Positions 45,374 to 53,543 of a stretch of DNA of 64,000 nucleotides are shown here, piece by piece. The number at the start of each line of letters is the position of its first letter. The first letter of the stretch is position 1. Made by a program: the position numbers and the translations under genes. Origin of the DNA: Clostridium manihotivorum (GTDB lineage: Bacteria; Bacillota; Clostridia; Clostridiales; Clostridiaceae); assembly GCF_004015185.1 (NCBI RefSeq), contig NZ_CP025746.1, forward strand, positions 186,001 to 250,000. Reading direction: 5' to 3'. Under the pieces are notes generated by a model. It worked only from the letters and a program-made list of their open reading frames with translations, ran no database searches and was not told the origin of the DNA.

Positions 45374-46159
45374 CTACTCTTCCATATTTTTAGCTTCACT
45401 GATCAATATATTTCTTATCGCTAAGAATAGATATATAAAACCTATAATTATGTAGACATAGTTTATAAAAATTATGTTTATCCCTAAAATTCTTCTTATA
45501 CAGCTCAACACCATAGAAGTTGTTATAGAGTATATGCTTAGCTTATATAAGTTTATGTACTTTATGCCTGCCTTTAGGGTTGCATTGACCAAAGTTCCAA
45601 GCATCGATACTATAAAGGCGGTAAACAGATTGGATACAAAAAACAGCACCGGTGCCGCAATTAGTATTATAAAAGATCCAGCCTTAAAGTCATACATGGA
45701 TTGAATAAATTGCTTTTTATCAAAGTGCAAAAACTTTATAATGCTATATCTTGTTTCATCTATTGGCTTATCGCCATTTTTAATAAAAGCCTTGTCTTTA
45801 AGAATAAGAACTGATTTATTATATTTCTCTATATCAGAAACCTTAGTTTTACCTGTAGTGTCTATTAATATATAATAATCACTTTTTCTAAGTAAAATAG
45901 GCTGTTTACCATCAACCTTTAGTATGCCATTGCTAAAATTAAACTCAGGGAAGTCATATACAACCTCATGATGTATGGTATCCATAAATCTATAATAATT
46001 GAGAGTTGGTCTAATATAACCTATAAGGCCTAGAATAAGTGAAATTGTAAATAAATATACTACTGCTGCAGCTAGGCTTATTTGATTAAACTTTATATAA
46101 AACTTAGGGCTAGTCATAGACTTATAGAACTTAGTAACAAATGATATATTCTTATCCAT
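45374..46159 (-). CDS. DUF1189-family membrane protein (second paralogue)
   Basis: The 261-residue protein is started at the ATG at 46159, 7 bases after GGAGG. Its layout copies its neighbour: a helix near 30-50, an external part with EFNFSNGILKVDGKQP and YYILIDTTGKTK, then a helical C-terminal half (FIVSMLGTLVNATLKAGIKYINLYKLSIYSI matches [22 protein letters not shown] in the other). The two probably work together or on related substrates. The YILIDTTGKT motif is extracytoplasmic by topology, so it is not a GTPase site. Function unknown. Confidence 0.75.
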   Translation of the reverse strand: MDKNISFVTKFYKSMTSPKFYIKFNQISLAAAVVYLFTISLILGLIGYIRPTLNYYRFMDTIHHEVVYDFPEFNFSNGILKVDGKQPILLRKSDYYILIDTTGKTKVSDIEKYNKSVLILKDKAFIKNGDKPIDETRYSIIKFLHFDKKQFIQSMYDFKAGSFIILIAAPVLFFVSNLFTAFIVSMLGTLVNATLKAGIKYINLYKLSIYSITTSMVLSCIRRILGINIIFINYVYIIIGFIYLFLAIRNILISEAKNMEE

Positions 46160-46322
46160 ATAATCTCCTCCTTCTTGTATTTTAGCCATTGAAGATTTTT
46201 TTAGTACTTATTGTTGTTTATTTTAAAAGAAACTTGGCAATAATTTAATTAAACTAGGAAGGCTAGCAATAGTTAAAGAAAACTTATAAAAAGTTATAAA
46301 ACTATGATAATCTTTTATAAAA

Positions 46323-46626
46323 TCCTCATTTCGTTGAGGTCGGTGGTCTATTGTGATTCCCATACATTGCGAAAGTGATGTAGTCAATGGTGAGGGTGTT
46401 TAGCACCGTGTGAAGAGATAAAGATTAATTTGATAAATATTAAGAAAGGAGATTGTTGACACTTCGTAAATTAAGCACTAACAAGCGTTTACGAATATGT
46501 ACCGTGCGTTGTACGGGAATTTAAGCCTTTGGAGAACTACATCAAACAGAAGTAGTTTACTCTTTTGAGTTTACAAAATTGGGTTCAACGAAAAAGGAAT
46601 GAACTTTATAGAGTTTTATAAAGTTT
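46323..46626 (+). ncRNA. Structured leader of the L,D-transpeptidase gene, unidentified
   Basis: About 300 bases upstream of the gene, less AT-rich than other gaps, fold into successive stems: CCTCA/TGAGG; CGGTG/CACCG closing CTATTG/CAATGG, which closes ACATTGC-GAAA-GTGATGT; CGTAAA/TTTACG; ACCGT/ACGGG; AACTAC/GTAGTT; and AACTTTAT/ATAAAGTT right before the ribosome site. It looks like a riboswitch or other cis-acting RNA. I compared it from memory with c-di-AMP, lysine, FMN, TPP, M-box and T-box consensus and found no convincing match. Confidence 0.5.
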
Positions 46627-46645
46627 TGTCAACGGAGGATATAAT

Positions 46646-47998
46646 TTGGAAAATGATAAAAATGATATAATTGATGAAAGTAATGAAGTTAATGAAAGTA
46701 TTAAAAAAAGAAAGCCCCCTTTATCCAAAATTATTATCTTAAGCATATTTGCACTTTTTTGTATAGCAATGTCTTATTCCTTTTATGCTTATAATGATAT
46801 AATCAGTGATTTTAAAATCGATTTTGATAAAAAGGATTATTCAGCAGCTAATTCTCTAATAGTTTCTAAAGGGAATTTTAATCCTGCAAAAAAACTATTG
46901 CTATATGGTGATTTAAAAAATTACTTTTCAACATATATAGATGACTTGATTTCTAATTATAAAAATAACAATATATCGGATGAAACTGCATTGTCAGTAT
47001 TGAACGAGGTAGATAGATACGGCGTGGTTAGTGATAAAATTCGTGAATTTAAAAAGAAAATTCCTCTACTAACTGACTCAGCTAACAACTTTTCACTAGG
47101 AATGAAGCTTTATAAGGATAAAAACTATGCAGATGCTTACGCTGCCTTTGATAAGGTAAATAATTATGATGACAACTTCCTAAAAGCGGAAGAATATAAA
47201 AAAGAAGTGGCAAATTGTATAAAGCAAGAAACCTTAAGTTCTGCTGAAAAACTGGTTTCAGAAAACTACTTTTCAAAGGCAATCTCACTTTTAGAGGACA
47301 ATACAAAGTATTACTCTAATGATAAAGAGGTGTTAAGTAAAATTGATGAATATAAGAAGGATAAAGATGATTTCGTAAACAAGTCTTCTAGCAGTAAAAC
47401 TTCAGCTAATGATAAGGACGATTCAGCTTCCAATAGTACTTCGTCTAATACCGCAACCACTAATTCATCAAAGGATTCAAAAACTGATTCTCCTAAATCA
47501 AGTTCAAAGTCAGAAAACGGAACTAATAAAAGTAGTACAGACTCTAGTTCTAAGACGACTTCTGTATCGGCTATGGTCATAAACTCAAACACTATAAACT
47601 CACTTAACCTTAGCTCTGATACTTCTTACCTTGTATATGTAAACTTATCAAGTCAAAAAACTTATGTTTATAAAGGTAAGAAGAATGGTTGGAACTTACT
47701 AAAGGGCTTTTCATGCTCTACAGGAATAAAGGGAAGTGAAACTCCATCAGGAATATTCACAGTAAAGGAAAAAGGTGATTGGTTCTATTCAGATGAATAT
47801 AAAGAAGGCGCAAAGTACTGGGTTCAGTTCGATGGAAATTACTTATTCCACTCACTGCCTTACAACTCATCTAAGAGTCAAATAACAGACTTTACTTTAG
47901 GTAAGGCAGCCTCCCATGGATGTGTAAGACTTAAAGTAGAAGATGCAAAATGGATATATGATAATGTTTCTAGAGGGTCGAAAGTAATAATAAACTAA
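46646..47998 (+). CDS. L,D-transpeptidase (YkuD) with membrane anchor
   Basis: The 450-residue protein starts at a TTG, 9 bases after GGAGG. A Lys-rich cytoplasmic start precedes one anchor (about residues 28-48). Residues 50-215 are helical with TPR-like segments (FSLGMKLYKDKNYADAYAAFDKV, LVSENYFSKAISLLED), then comes a Ser/Thr/Asp/Lys linker (245-310). The C-terminal YkuD domain begins SYLVYVNLSSQKTYVY and has the catalytic S-H424-G-C426-V-R-L motif with its essential Cys. It forms 3-3 peptidoglycan cross-links or attaches stems outside the membrane. A strong terminator follows. Its long structured leader suggests RNA-level control. Confidence 0.92.
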   Translation: MENDKNDIIDESNEVNESIKKRKPPLSKIIILSIFALFCIAMSYSFYAYNDIISDFKIDFDKKDYSAANSLIVSKGNFNPAKKLLLYGDLKNYFSTYIDDLISNYKNNNISDETALSVLNEVDRYGVVSDKIREFKKKIPLLTDSANNFSLGMKLYKDKNYADAYAAFDKVNNYDDNFLKAEEYKKEVANCIKQETLSSAEKLVSENYFSKAISLLEDNTKYYSNDKEVLSKIDEYKKDKDDFVNKSSSSKTSANDKDDSASNSTSSNTATTNSSKDSKTDSPKSSSKSENGTNKSSTDSSSKTTSVSAMVINSNTINSLNLSSDTSYLVYVNLSSQKTYVYKGKKNGWNLLKGFSCSTGIKGSETPSGIFTVKEKGDWFYSDEYKEGAKYWVQFDGNYLFHSLPYNSSKSQITDFTLGKAASHGCVRLKVEDAKWIYDNVSRGSKVIIN

Positions 47999-48019
47999 TC
48001 CCCCTAGCCTATTAAAAAC

Positions 48020-48064
48020 AAAGATTAAGACTCAGCCGAATGCTGAGTCTTAATCTTTGTTTTA
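48020..48064 (+). terminator. Terminator of the L,D-transpeptidase gene
   Basis: A perfect 17-base stem, AAAGATTAAGACTCAGC with its complement, encloses CGAAT and is followed by GTTTTATC. It also separates this gene from the convergent RiPP-like operon. Confidence 0.9.
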
Positions 48065-48196
48065 TCAACTTACTTACAACTTGAAGTATTTCATTAAGCT
48101 CATATATAAAGATAATATTATATTTAAAATATATATTTTTCTTATCATTAACTTATGTTTTTTAATTATATACCAAACTATATATTAAACTTATTA

Positions 48197-48880
48197 CTAA
48201 ATATACAGCTCCGAATAAATCTTTTCTAACTCTAAGCTATTATTATAGTACATATCTCTTACTACTCTACTTTCCTTTAGAAAGATAAATCTTGAACTTA
48301 TATTATATACAAAATCTAAGATATGACTAGATATTATAATAATACTACCTTTATTCTTACAATGACCTATTTGTTTCTTTAATGTAATTATTCCTTTGGT
48401 ATCTAGTCCATTAGTGGGTTCATCAAGTATTATTAGCTTTGGCTCACCTAAAAATGCACTAATTATCCCAACCTTCTTTTTCATTCCCATAGATAAATTC
48501 TTTATAATTTGATGTCTATGCTCCCATAAATCATAATCGATCAAAGCTTCTTTAATACTATCTTTCAAATTTTTATTGAACTTAGTAGAAGCTATAAACG
48601 TCAATAGCTCATATACACTCATCTTTTCATATAGAAACATTTCTTCTGGTAAATATCCAATATATCTTTTAGTACTTGTAGAAATTGTATCCATATTATC
48701 AATTAAAACATTACCTTTTTCAGATTTCATTATACCTGCCATAATTTTTAATGTTGTAGATTTACCTGAACCATTAGGACCTATAAGGGTTAAAATCTCT
48801 CCATCTTCTATTTCAGCAGAGAAATCAACTACTCCCATGTTATTTGAATACAATTTCGTAACTTTGTTAGCTACCAGCAT
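48197..48880 (-). CDS. ABC transporter ATP-binding protein of the RiPP-like locus
   Basis: The 227-residue ATPase has Walker A G-P-N-G-S-G-K-S-T (about 34-42), Q-loop YLPEEM, signature LSMGMKKKVGI, Walker B KLIILDEPTNGLD and the H-loop SSHILD. It resembles the CcmA/NatA class, which works with separate ABC-2 permeases. It is the last gene of the minus-strand operon, 44 bases after the permease. Most likely it powers export of the modified peptide or self-protection. About 180 bases with no gene lie between it and the transpeptidase terminator. Confidence 0.92.
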   Translation of the reverse strand: MLVANKVTKLYSNNMGVVDFSAEIEDGEILTLIGPNGSGKSTTLKIMAGIMKSEKGNVLIDNMDTISTSTKRYIGYLPEEMFLYEKMSVYELLTFIASTKFNKNLKDSIKEALIDYDLWEHRHQIIKNLSMGMKKKVGIISAFLGEPKLIILDEPTNGLDTKGIITLKKQIGHCKNKGSIIIISSHILDFVYNISSRFIFLKESRVVRDMYYNNSLELEKIYSELYI

Positions 48881-48924
48881 AGAACACCACTTCTCCCTAA
48901 ATACTTAATGTAATTTCAGTATTA

Positions 48925-50253
48925 TCAATTATAAAAATACCTTATCCAATTCTTATATCCTCTCTTTAGTGCTATATAAATTAATAGTATTGGTAGAACG
49001 GGTATGAATAATAGAACACTTTCTACCAACATAGGTATATTGGTTTTATCTATCTTTGGATAGTGCATAACTAATATACTATTGTAATATATTGACAAAA
49101 ATGAAGATAAGACAATTAAACCTACTATAACTAATAGTAATTGGTGAAGTAATATAGATCTTATGGAATATACCAATATAAATTGATACGTTGATATAAA
49201 TAAGACGCTAATTATTTTAGAAAAAACAAACACATTATACTTTATTGGTAACTGCTTATAAAGTATAAAATTACTTGCCTCAATTTTATATAATTCTTGA
49301 CAGTATGCAACGTTTAAATAGATAATAACACTAGTTATAATCAAATATATTTTTAAATCATTATTAAATAAAGCAATAATTATATAAACTAAAAAAGAAA
49401 AAACTTGTAGGATAAAAAAATCTACATTTCTTATTAAAGAAAAATAATCTTTTATTATATGTGCTATAACTGCATTATTAAAATTAGTTGGTTTATAAAA
49501 CAAATCTCTTATGTTATCAAATTTAACTTTATGATAGTTTATGTGATAATCATAAATATGAGCCCTACCTACAATTACCGTAAAACATATGCATGAAAAC
49601 ATAGAGAAAAAGAATATAAAAGAAAAGTCGTTATATAGTTTTTGTAAAATGAATCTCACTAAATAATTATTAAATAATGTTTGAGTTATATAACCATTGT
49701 TTAATAACAAAGTTCTAATACTAAAAAGTTTATAACAACTTAAAGCTACTAATATATAACCACTTGCCATCATTAATCTTTTACCAATTAATGATATATT
49801 AATTGATAAGAAAACTAACATTATTACTTGGTATATTACCAAGTATAATAGTAAATATCCAAACAAATTCATAACAATTCCTAATATATCTGTTTTAAAA
49901 TTAATAACTCCATATATGCAAGAAAGCACATAAAAGTAGCTTCTTTGTCTGAGTAATCCTATTATGCATACCTGAACATCGTTATAAGAAACACCTTTTA
50001 AGAATGTAATTTCTCCATTAGTAATAAAGTTCTTTATATTTCGTATAATTACACTAATCATAATAACACTATATATTAAAATAATTAATTCATTTACATG
50101 CTCATAATTCTTACCATACTTGTAACAAAGAAATATCTTTAAAAAAACACCACAATAGTTTAGCAAAAAAAATGAGCCTAAATATATAGTTAACTGCCTA
50201 TATATTTTCTTTAAATCATTAGCTCTTAGCCAATGTATTAAACTTGTATTCAT
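48925..50253 (-). CDS. Multispan membrane protein, presumed ABC permease
   Basis: The 442-residue protein is very hydrophobic, with about 10-12 predicted helices and a short cytoplasmic N-terminus (NTSLIHWLRANDLKKIYRQ). I see no named family motif. Its place directly before an ABC ATPase with no permease part, and 31 bases after the M50-like gene, makes an ABC-2-type permease the best reading. It probably exports the mature peptide. Sequence alone cannot exclude an immunity role. Confidence 0.65.
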   Translation of the reverse strand: MNTSLIHWLRANDLKKIYRQLTIYLGSFFLLNYCGVFLKIFLCYKYGKNYEHVNELIILIYSVIMISVIIRNIKNFITNGEITFLKGVSYNDVQVCIIGLLRQRSYFYVLSCIYGVINFKTDILGIVMNLFGYLLLYLVIYQVIMLVFLSINISLIGKRLMMASGYILVALSCYKLFSIRTLLLNNGYITQTLFNNYLVRFILQKLYNDFSFIFFFSMFSCICFTVIVGRAHIYDYHINYHKVKFDNIRDLFYKPTNFNNAVIAHIIKDYFSLIRNVDFFILQVFSFLVYIIIALFNNDLKIYLIITSVIIYLNVAYCQELYKIEASNFILYKQLPIKYNVFVFSKIISVLFISTYQFILVYSIRSILLHQLLLVIVGLIVLSSFLSIYYNSILVMHYPKIDKTNIPMLVESVLLFIPVLPILLIYIALKRGYKNWIRYFYN

Positions 50254-50284
50254 AAATTAAACTCCTTAGATAAAAGTACAGTTA

Positions 50285-50959
50285 TTACTTAAAGCTTCTA
50301 AAAACGAATGTTAAAGAATATTTATAAATTATATGTATTACCTTCAAAACATTCTTTAAACTTATGTTAAACTTTCTTATAAGCATATATACTTTATATC
50401 CATCAGTTGTAATGAAATATTTATTTAAAGGCATCAATGAAAAAAAAGGTACAATCAAGAATCCAAATATTAACCGTAATACTGATCTAATATAAATTGT
50501 ATGTTTAAATGCAATAAAAAATATTATAGTAAAGAAAATTGAAATCACACCCCAAAATAATGACATAATAGGGCCTGCTAATGATATATATAATATATCA
50601 TTATTATTAAACTTACCATTAAAATACACTGAAACCCCTATACAAATTCTAACTTTTTTTAATTTTACAGTATCAAACTGTAGTGACTTCACTTGGTCTC
50701 CTCTTCCCTGAATTATTAAAATAGAAGCGTGAAAGGTTTCTTCTATTACTATAGACATAAATATCAAAAACATAAATATAGCTATATTTATAACCATATT
50801 AGGTTTAAAAATCCCCTTATTTAAACACAGTATTATAATTATAACACTTGCTATAGGCATAATTAAATTTATAAATACCTGCAACATTATATATACCAAT
50901 AATGAGAAAAAGTTTTCTTTTTTGCCTTGTGGTATATCAACATGAAAACTATCGACCAT
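50285..50959 (-). CDS. M50-like membrane protein with altered zinc motif
   Basis: The 224-residue protein has about five helices. Residues 73-77 read E-E-T-F-H in helix context (IVIEETFHASILI), at the place where site-2-protease-type M50 enzymes have H-E-x-x-H. Other M50 landmarks follow: LAGPIMSLFWG, like the AGP loop, and PLNKYFITTDGYK, like the C-terminal NPLPPLDG. The first zinc-ligand His is Glu here, while the catalytic Glu, second His and the Asp-Gly are kept. It may be a protease with a different ligand set, or an inactive one. Between a radical SAM gene and an ABC exporter, leader removal or immunity are plausible. Start ATG at 50959, 16 bases after the radical SAM stop. Confidence 0.6.
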   Translation of the reverse strand: MVDSFHVDIPQGKKENFFSLLVYIMLQVFINLIMPIASVIIIILCLNKGIFKPNMVINIAIFMFLIFMSIVIEETFHASILIIQGRGDQVKSLQFDTVKLKKVRICIGVSVYFNGKFNNNDILYISLAGPIMSLFWGVISIFFTIIFFIAFKHTIYIRSVLRLIFGFLIVPFFSLMPLNKYFITTDGYKVYMLIRKFNISLKNVLKVIHIIYKYSLTFVFRSFK

Positions 50960-50975
50960 AAACCAATTCTCCTAC

Positions 50976-52364
50976 TTAGTTAGTTATTTCAGCAACTTGT
51001 TGCTTTAAGTACTTACTTATTCTTCTATAAATCTCTTTTGCTTCTGGCCTTATTTGCCCTTTGCTTAATTTTATTAGAGCATCATAATAGAGTTTTTGTA
51101 TATCTTCCCTACTAAAATTGTCTGTATCATATACTGGTGTTAGTGTATTATAGTTATCTGTATCAAAATCCATAATCTTTATTCCAACCCTCTCAGGATT
51201 ATTATACATAAATGTACCTGGGAAAGGCGTTGATACACTAAAAACTACCTTTGCTCCATAAGACTGTAATTCTAATGCAAATTCTATTGACTTATTAATA
51301 GTTTCAATTGTATCATATGGTTGTCCTATCATTAAACATGTAGCAGTGCTAATTCCTAACTCCTTAGCCCACAAAAAGGTATTTCTTATCTGCTCAATAG
51401 TAATACTCTTTCTTAGACAATCCAACATTTCCTGACTACCAGTCTCTACGCCAAATTGGATAGAAGTACATCCACATTCTATCATTTCTTTCAATAGCTC
51501 CTTAGTCATTATATCAACTCTTGACTCACAATTCCAAGTCACACCTAATTTCTCTTCCTTAAGTAGCTTCAGTAACCTATGTAATCTATCTACATCTGCA
51601 GTCATTGTATCATCTACTATTTGTATATGATTATTGCCAAGTGACTTTAAGTATTTAAATTCCTCTATAACATTCTCTGCTGTTCTTACTCTATACCGTC
51701 CACCTGATAAAGCCGTAGCTGCACAAAATATACACCTTCCTGGACACCCCCTACTTGTAGAAATACTTGCTGGCACAGCATATTTCTCTAGGTCATATAA
51801 CCTTCTATCTGGAAAAGGTAACATATCTAAATTCTCAATAAATTCTTTACGTTGGTTCTTCTTAATTACACCATCACTAATATATGAAATCCCTTTAATC
51901 TTATCTAGACTACCAACACCTTTTATATAGTAGTCACATAATTCTTTTACTATTAATTCCCCTTCATGTCTTACAACTAAATCAATAAATCCTGATTTCA
52001 ATGCATCCTCATATTCAAATGTAGCATGACATCCACCCATAAATACTACTATATCGCTATCAATTAATTTTATATGCTTTGCAATTGCTAAACCACACTT
52101 ATATGTCTCAGTAGTTGTCGATATTCCAATAATTTTAGGATAATCTGATTTAATTAAACTTTCTAAATCAATAATAGTAACTTCTTTAATATAAAAATCA
52201 AGTATCTTAGCAGAATAGTTATTTCTAATAAGCCATGTACCTATATAACCTAGACCTAATGGTGGAAGCCCCTGTAACCTATGAGATAAAATACTACCTG
52301 GAAATGGAGATGGTGCATTTATCAAAAGAACATCTAACTTACTATAAGCTCTCGTTTTTTTCAT
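50976..52364 (-). CDS. B12-binding-domain radical SAM enzyme, RiPP maturase candidate
   Basis: The 462-residue protein is started at the ATG at 52364 (the GTG at 52373 overlaps AAGGTAGGTG). Residues 8-150 form a cobalamin-binding-like Rossmann domain: PPLGLGYIGTWL, IIGISTTTETY, VVFMGGCHATFEYEDAL and VVRHEGE. The radical SAM domain has the cluster motif C-P-G-R-C-I-F-C (about 208-215), TWNCESRVD and FGVETGSQEML. The canonical DxHxxG cobalamin motif is not obvious, as in many enzymes of this class. The C-terminal tail is helical and has no Cys cluster, so no SPASM domain. Class B enzymes catalyse methylation, ring closure or other radical steps. It overlaps the PqqD gene by 23 bases. Confidence 0.88.
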   Translation of the reverse strand: MKKTRAYSKLDVLLINAPSPFPGSILSHRLQGLPPLGLGYIGTWLIRNNYSAKILDFYIKEVTIIDLESLIKSDYPKIIGISTTTETYKCGLAIAKHIKLIDSDIVVFMGGCHATFEYEDALKSGFIDLVVRHEGELIVKELCDYYIKGVGSLDKIKGISYISDGVIKKNQRKEFIENLDMLPFPDRRLYDLEKYAVPASISTSRGCPGRCIFCAATALSGGRYRVRTAENVIEEFKYLKSLGNNHIQIVDDTMTADVDRLHRLLKLLKEEKLGVTWNCESRVDIMTKELLKEMIECGCTSIQFGVETGSQEMLDCLRKSITIEQIRNTFLWAKELGISTATCLMIGQPYDTIETINKSIEFALELQSYGAKVVFSVSTPFPGTFMYNNPERVGIKIMDFDTDNYNTLTPVYDTDNFSREDIQKLYYDALIKLSKGQIRPEAKEIYRRISKYLKQQVAEITN

Positions 52365-52662
52365 ATAAAACACCTACCTTATCTTTATATAATGGATCCC
52401 AGTTCTTTATTAAAATTCCCTCCTGATTTAGCATTTCCATTAATCTGCATATATCATCGTAAACCTTATCTTCATCAGATATATCAAAAACATTAACAAT
52501 CCTTTTAATAATCTGTTCAACTGTGTTTTTACCATTTGCCATATCCCAAAACACTGCAGATACAGAGTTTAACTCAACAACATGATTAAACCCAATAATA
52601 TAAGCTCTGTTATCTTCAATCTTATAGCTTTGAATTACTCTACAAGGTTTAAATTGTAACAT
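52342..52662 (-). CDS. PqqD-type RiPP recognition protein
   Basis: The 106-residue protein is started at the ATG at 52662, 9 bases after AAAGGA. It has the PqqD pattern: three strands (FKPCRVIQSYKIEDNRAYIIG, HVVELNSVSAVFWDMANG) then winged-helix helices (TVEQIIKRIVNVFDISDEDKVYDDICRLMEMLNQEGIL). The VELNSVSAVFWDMANGKNTVEQI block is highly characteristic. PqqD proteins bind the leader of a ribosomally made peptide and hand it to a radical SAM enzyme. The gene overlaps the radical SAM start and follows the precursor-like ORF by 77 bases. Confidence 0.85.
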   Translation of the reverse strand: MLQFKPCRVIQSYKIEDNRAYIIGFNHVVELNSVSAVFWDMANGKNTVEQIIKRIVNVFDISDEDKVYDDICRLMEMLNQEGILIKNWDPLYKDKVGVLYEKNESL

Positions 52663-52702
52663 ATACATCAATCCTTTCTTTTACTAAATTAATTTTCCAC
52701 TT

Positions 52703-52730
52703 AAAAGGAGAGCATATTATAATACTCTCC
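52703..52730 (-). terminator. Attenuator-like hairpin between precursor and PqqD genes
   Basis: GGAGAG/CTCTCC with an inner TAT/ATA stem is followed by TTTT on the minus strand. Such partial terminators between precursor and enzyme genes keep the precursor in excess. It lies 10 bases past the precursor stop. Confidence 0.65.
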
Positions 52731-52739
52731 TACTGTCAT

Positions 52740-52877
52740 TTAAGATGCCGATGTCGGAGGCCATAATACTGAAATTACAATTGCCCCAACGACTGCTAGA
52801 GCAAATGCAGAAGAATGTACATCAACACAAACCTCTTCATCCTCAATAATCTCCATAACTGGTTCTTCGTACTTCAT
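52740..52877 (-). CDS. RiPP precursor-like peptide, 45 residues
   Basis: The frame starts at the ATG at 52877 after GGGAGGTGGG and ends at a TAA followed by an attenuator-like hairpin. The first 20 residues are acidic and leader-like (MKYEEPVMEIIEDEEVC, one Cys at 17), and KYE-P-x-M/L-E resembles leaders recalled from clostridial radical SAM peptides. After VDVHSS the second half changes sharply to a neutral hydrophobic core (FALAVVGAIVISVLWPP) ending T-S-A-S. It is the first gene before PqqD and the radical SAM enzyme. Candidate modification sites are Val/Ile/Ala side chains, the single Trp39 and the Pro-Pro. The modification is not inferable. Confidence is in the gene and its role as substrate by position. 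Confidence 0.75.
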   Translation of the reverse strand: MKYEEPVMEIIEDEEVCVDVHSSAFALAVVGAIVISVLWPPTSAS

Positions 52878-53543
52878 TTTCCCACCTCCCATCAAAGTCA
52901 AAACTACATGCAAATATTGACTTATAATATATAGATAACTTGTACTAGTATAGAACTTTATATAATATATAAAGACTAACTAAATCAAGAAACCTTCATA
53001 GTAATATACTCAATTACTCCATATATTCCATTGCCCATATAGAATATGCATCCATAAAATATAAATTTTAACAAATAATTATATTAAAAATCCAATAAAG
53101 TTTCAATTTGTGTTTCATTGAACAACTTCTCTTAATATATATTTACATATATACCATTTTACTGTATATTATACATTATATTACTCAACATTGGCGAGTA
53201 CAATATTAAATTTGTAAATTAATTATGTCACATGCAAAGTAATTACTAATTTAAAATAACTTAATTTATATAGTTTATTTAACTAATAAAACAATTAACT
53301 TATTAATAACAAACATATAAATTAGATTTTATTTTTATCTTATTATTATATCTGTATAGCACACAACTAACTTAAAGTCTCATTTTATAAGTTATTAGAT
53401 TAACCTATCCATAACAATAAAATAAAGTTTCACACTACTACAATTAGATAACTATATTAAAACTTAAACCACTTTATTAGCTAAAAAAATTCCCCTACAA
53501 AACAATATCTTTACTAATATGTTCTGTAGAGGATGCTTATAAA
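52878..53543. other. Promoter region of the RiPP-like operon and yhaM terminator
   Basis: About 660 bases of very AT-rich DNA without an ORF supported by a ribosome site. It must contain the promoter of the peptide operon. At its right end, CCCCTACA/TGTAGAGG with ACATA-type inner pairing (53492-53532) followed by a T run on the minus strand terminates yhaM. No regulator gene or clear operator is seen. Confidence 0.5.
53483..53532 (-). terminator. Terminator of yhaM
   Basis: CCTCTACAGAACATA pairs with TATTGTTTTGTAGGGG, followed by AATTTTTTT on the minus strand. It lies 11 bases past the stop. Confidence 0.8.

Noticed and set aside
46331..46620. A c-di-AMP, lysine, FMN or T-box regulator for the leader
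   Set aside because: Short resemblances (for example AGGGTG...CACCGTG to the T-box core, or GCCTTTGGAGAA to part of a lysine aptamer) are not supported by the rest of each consensus.
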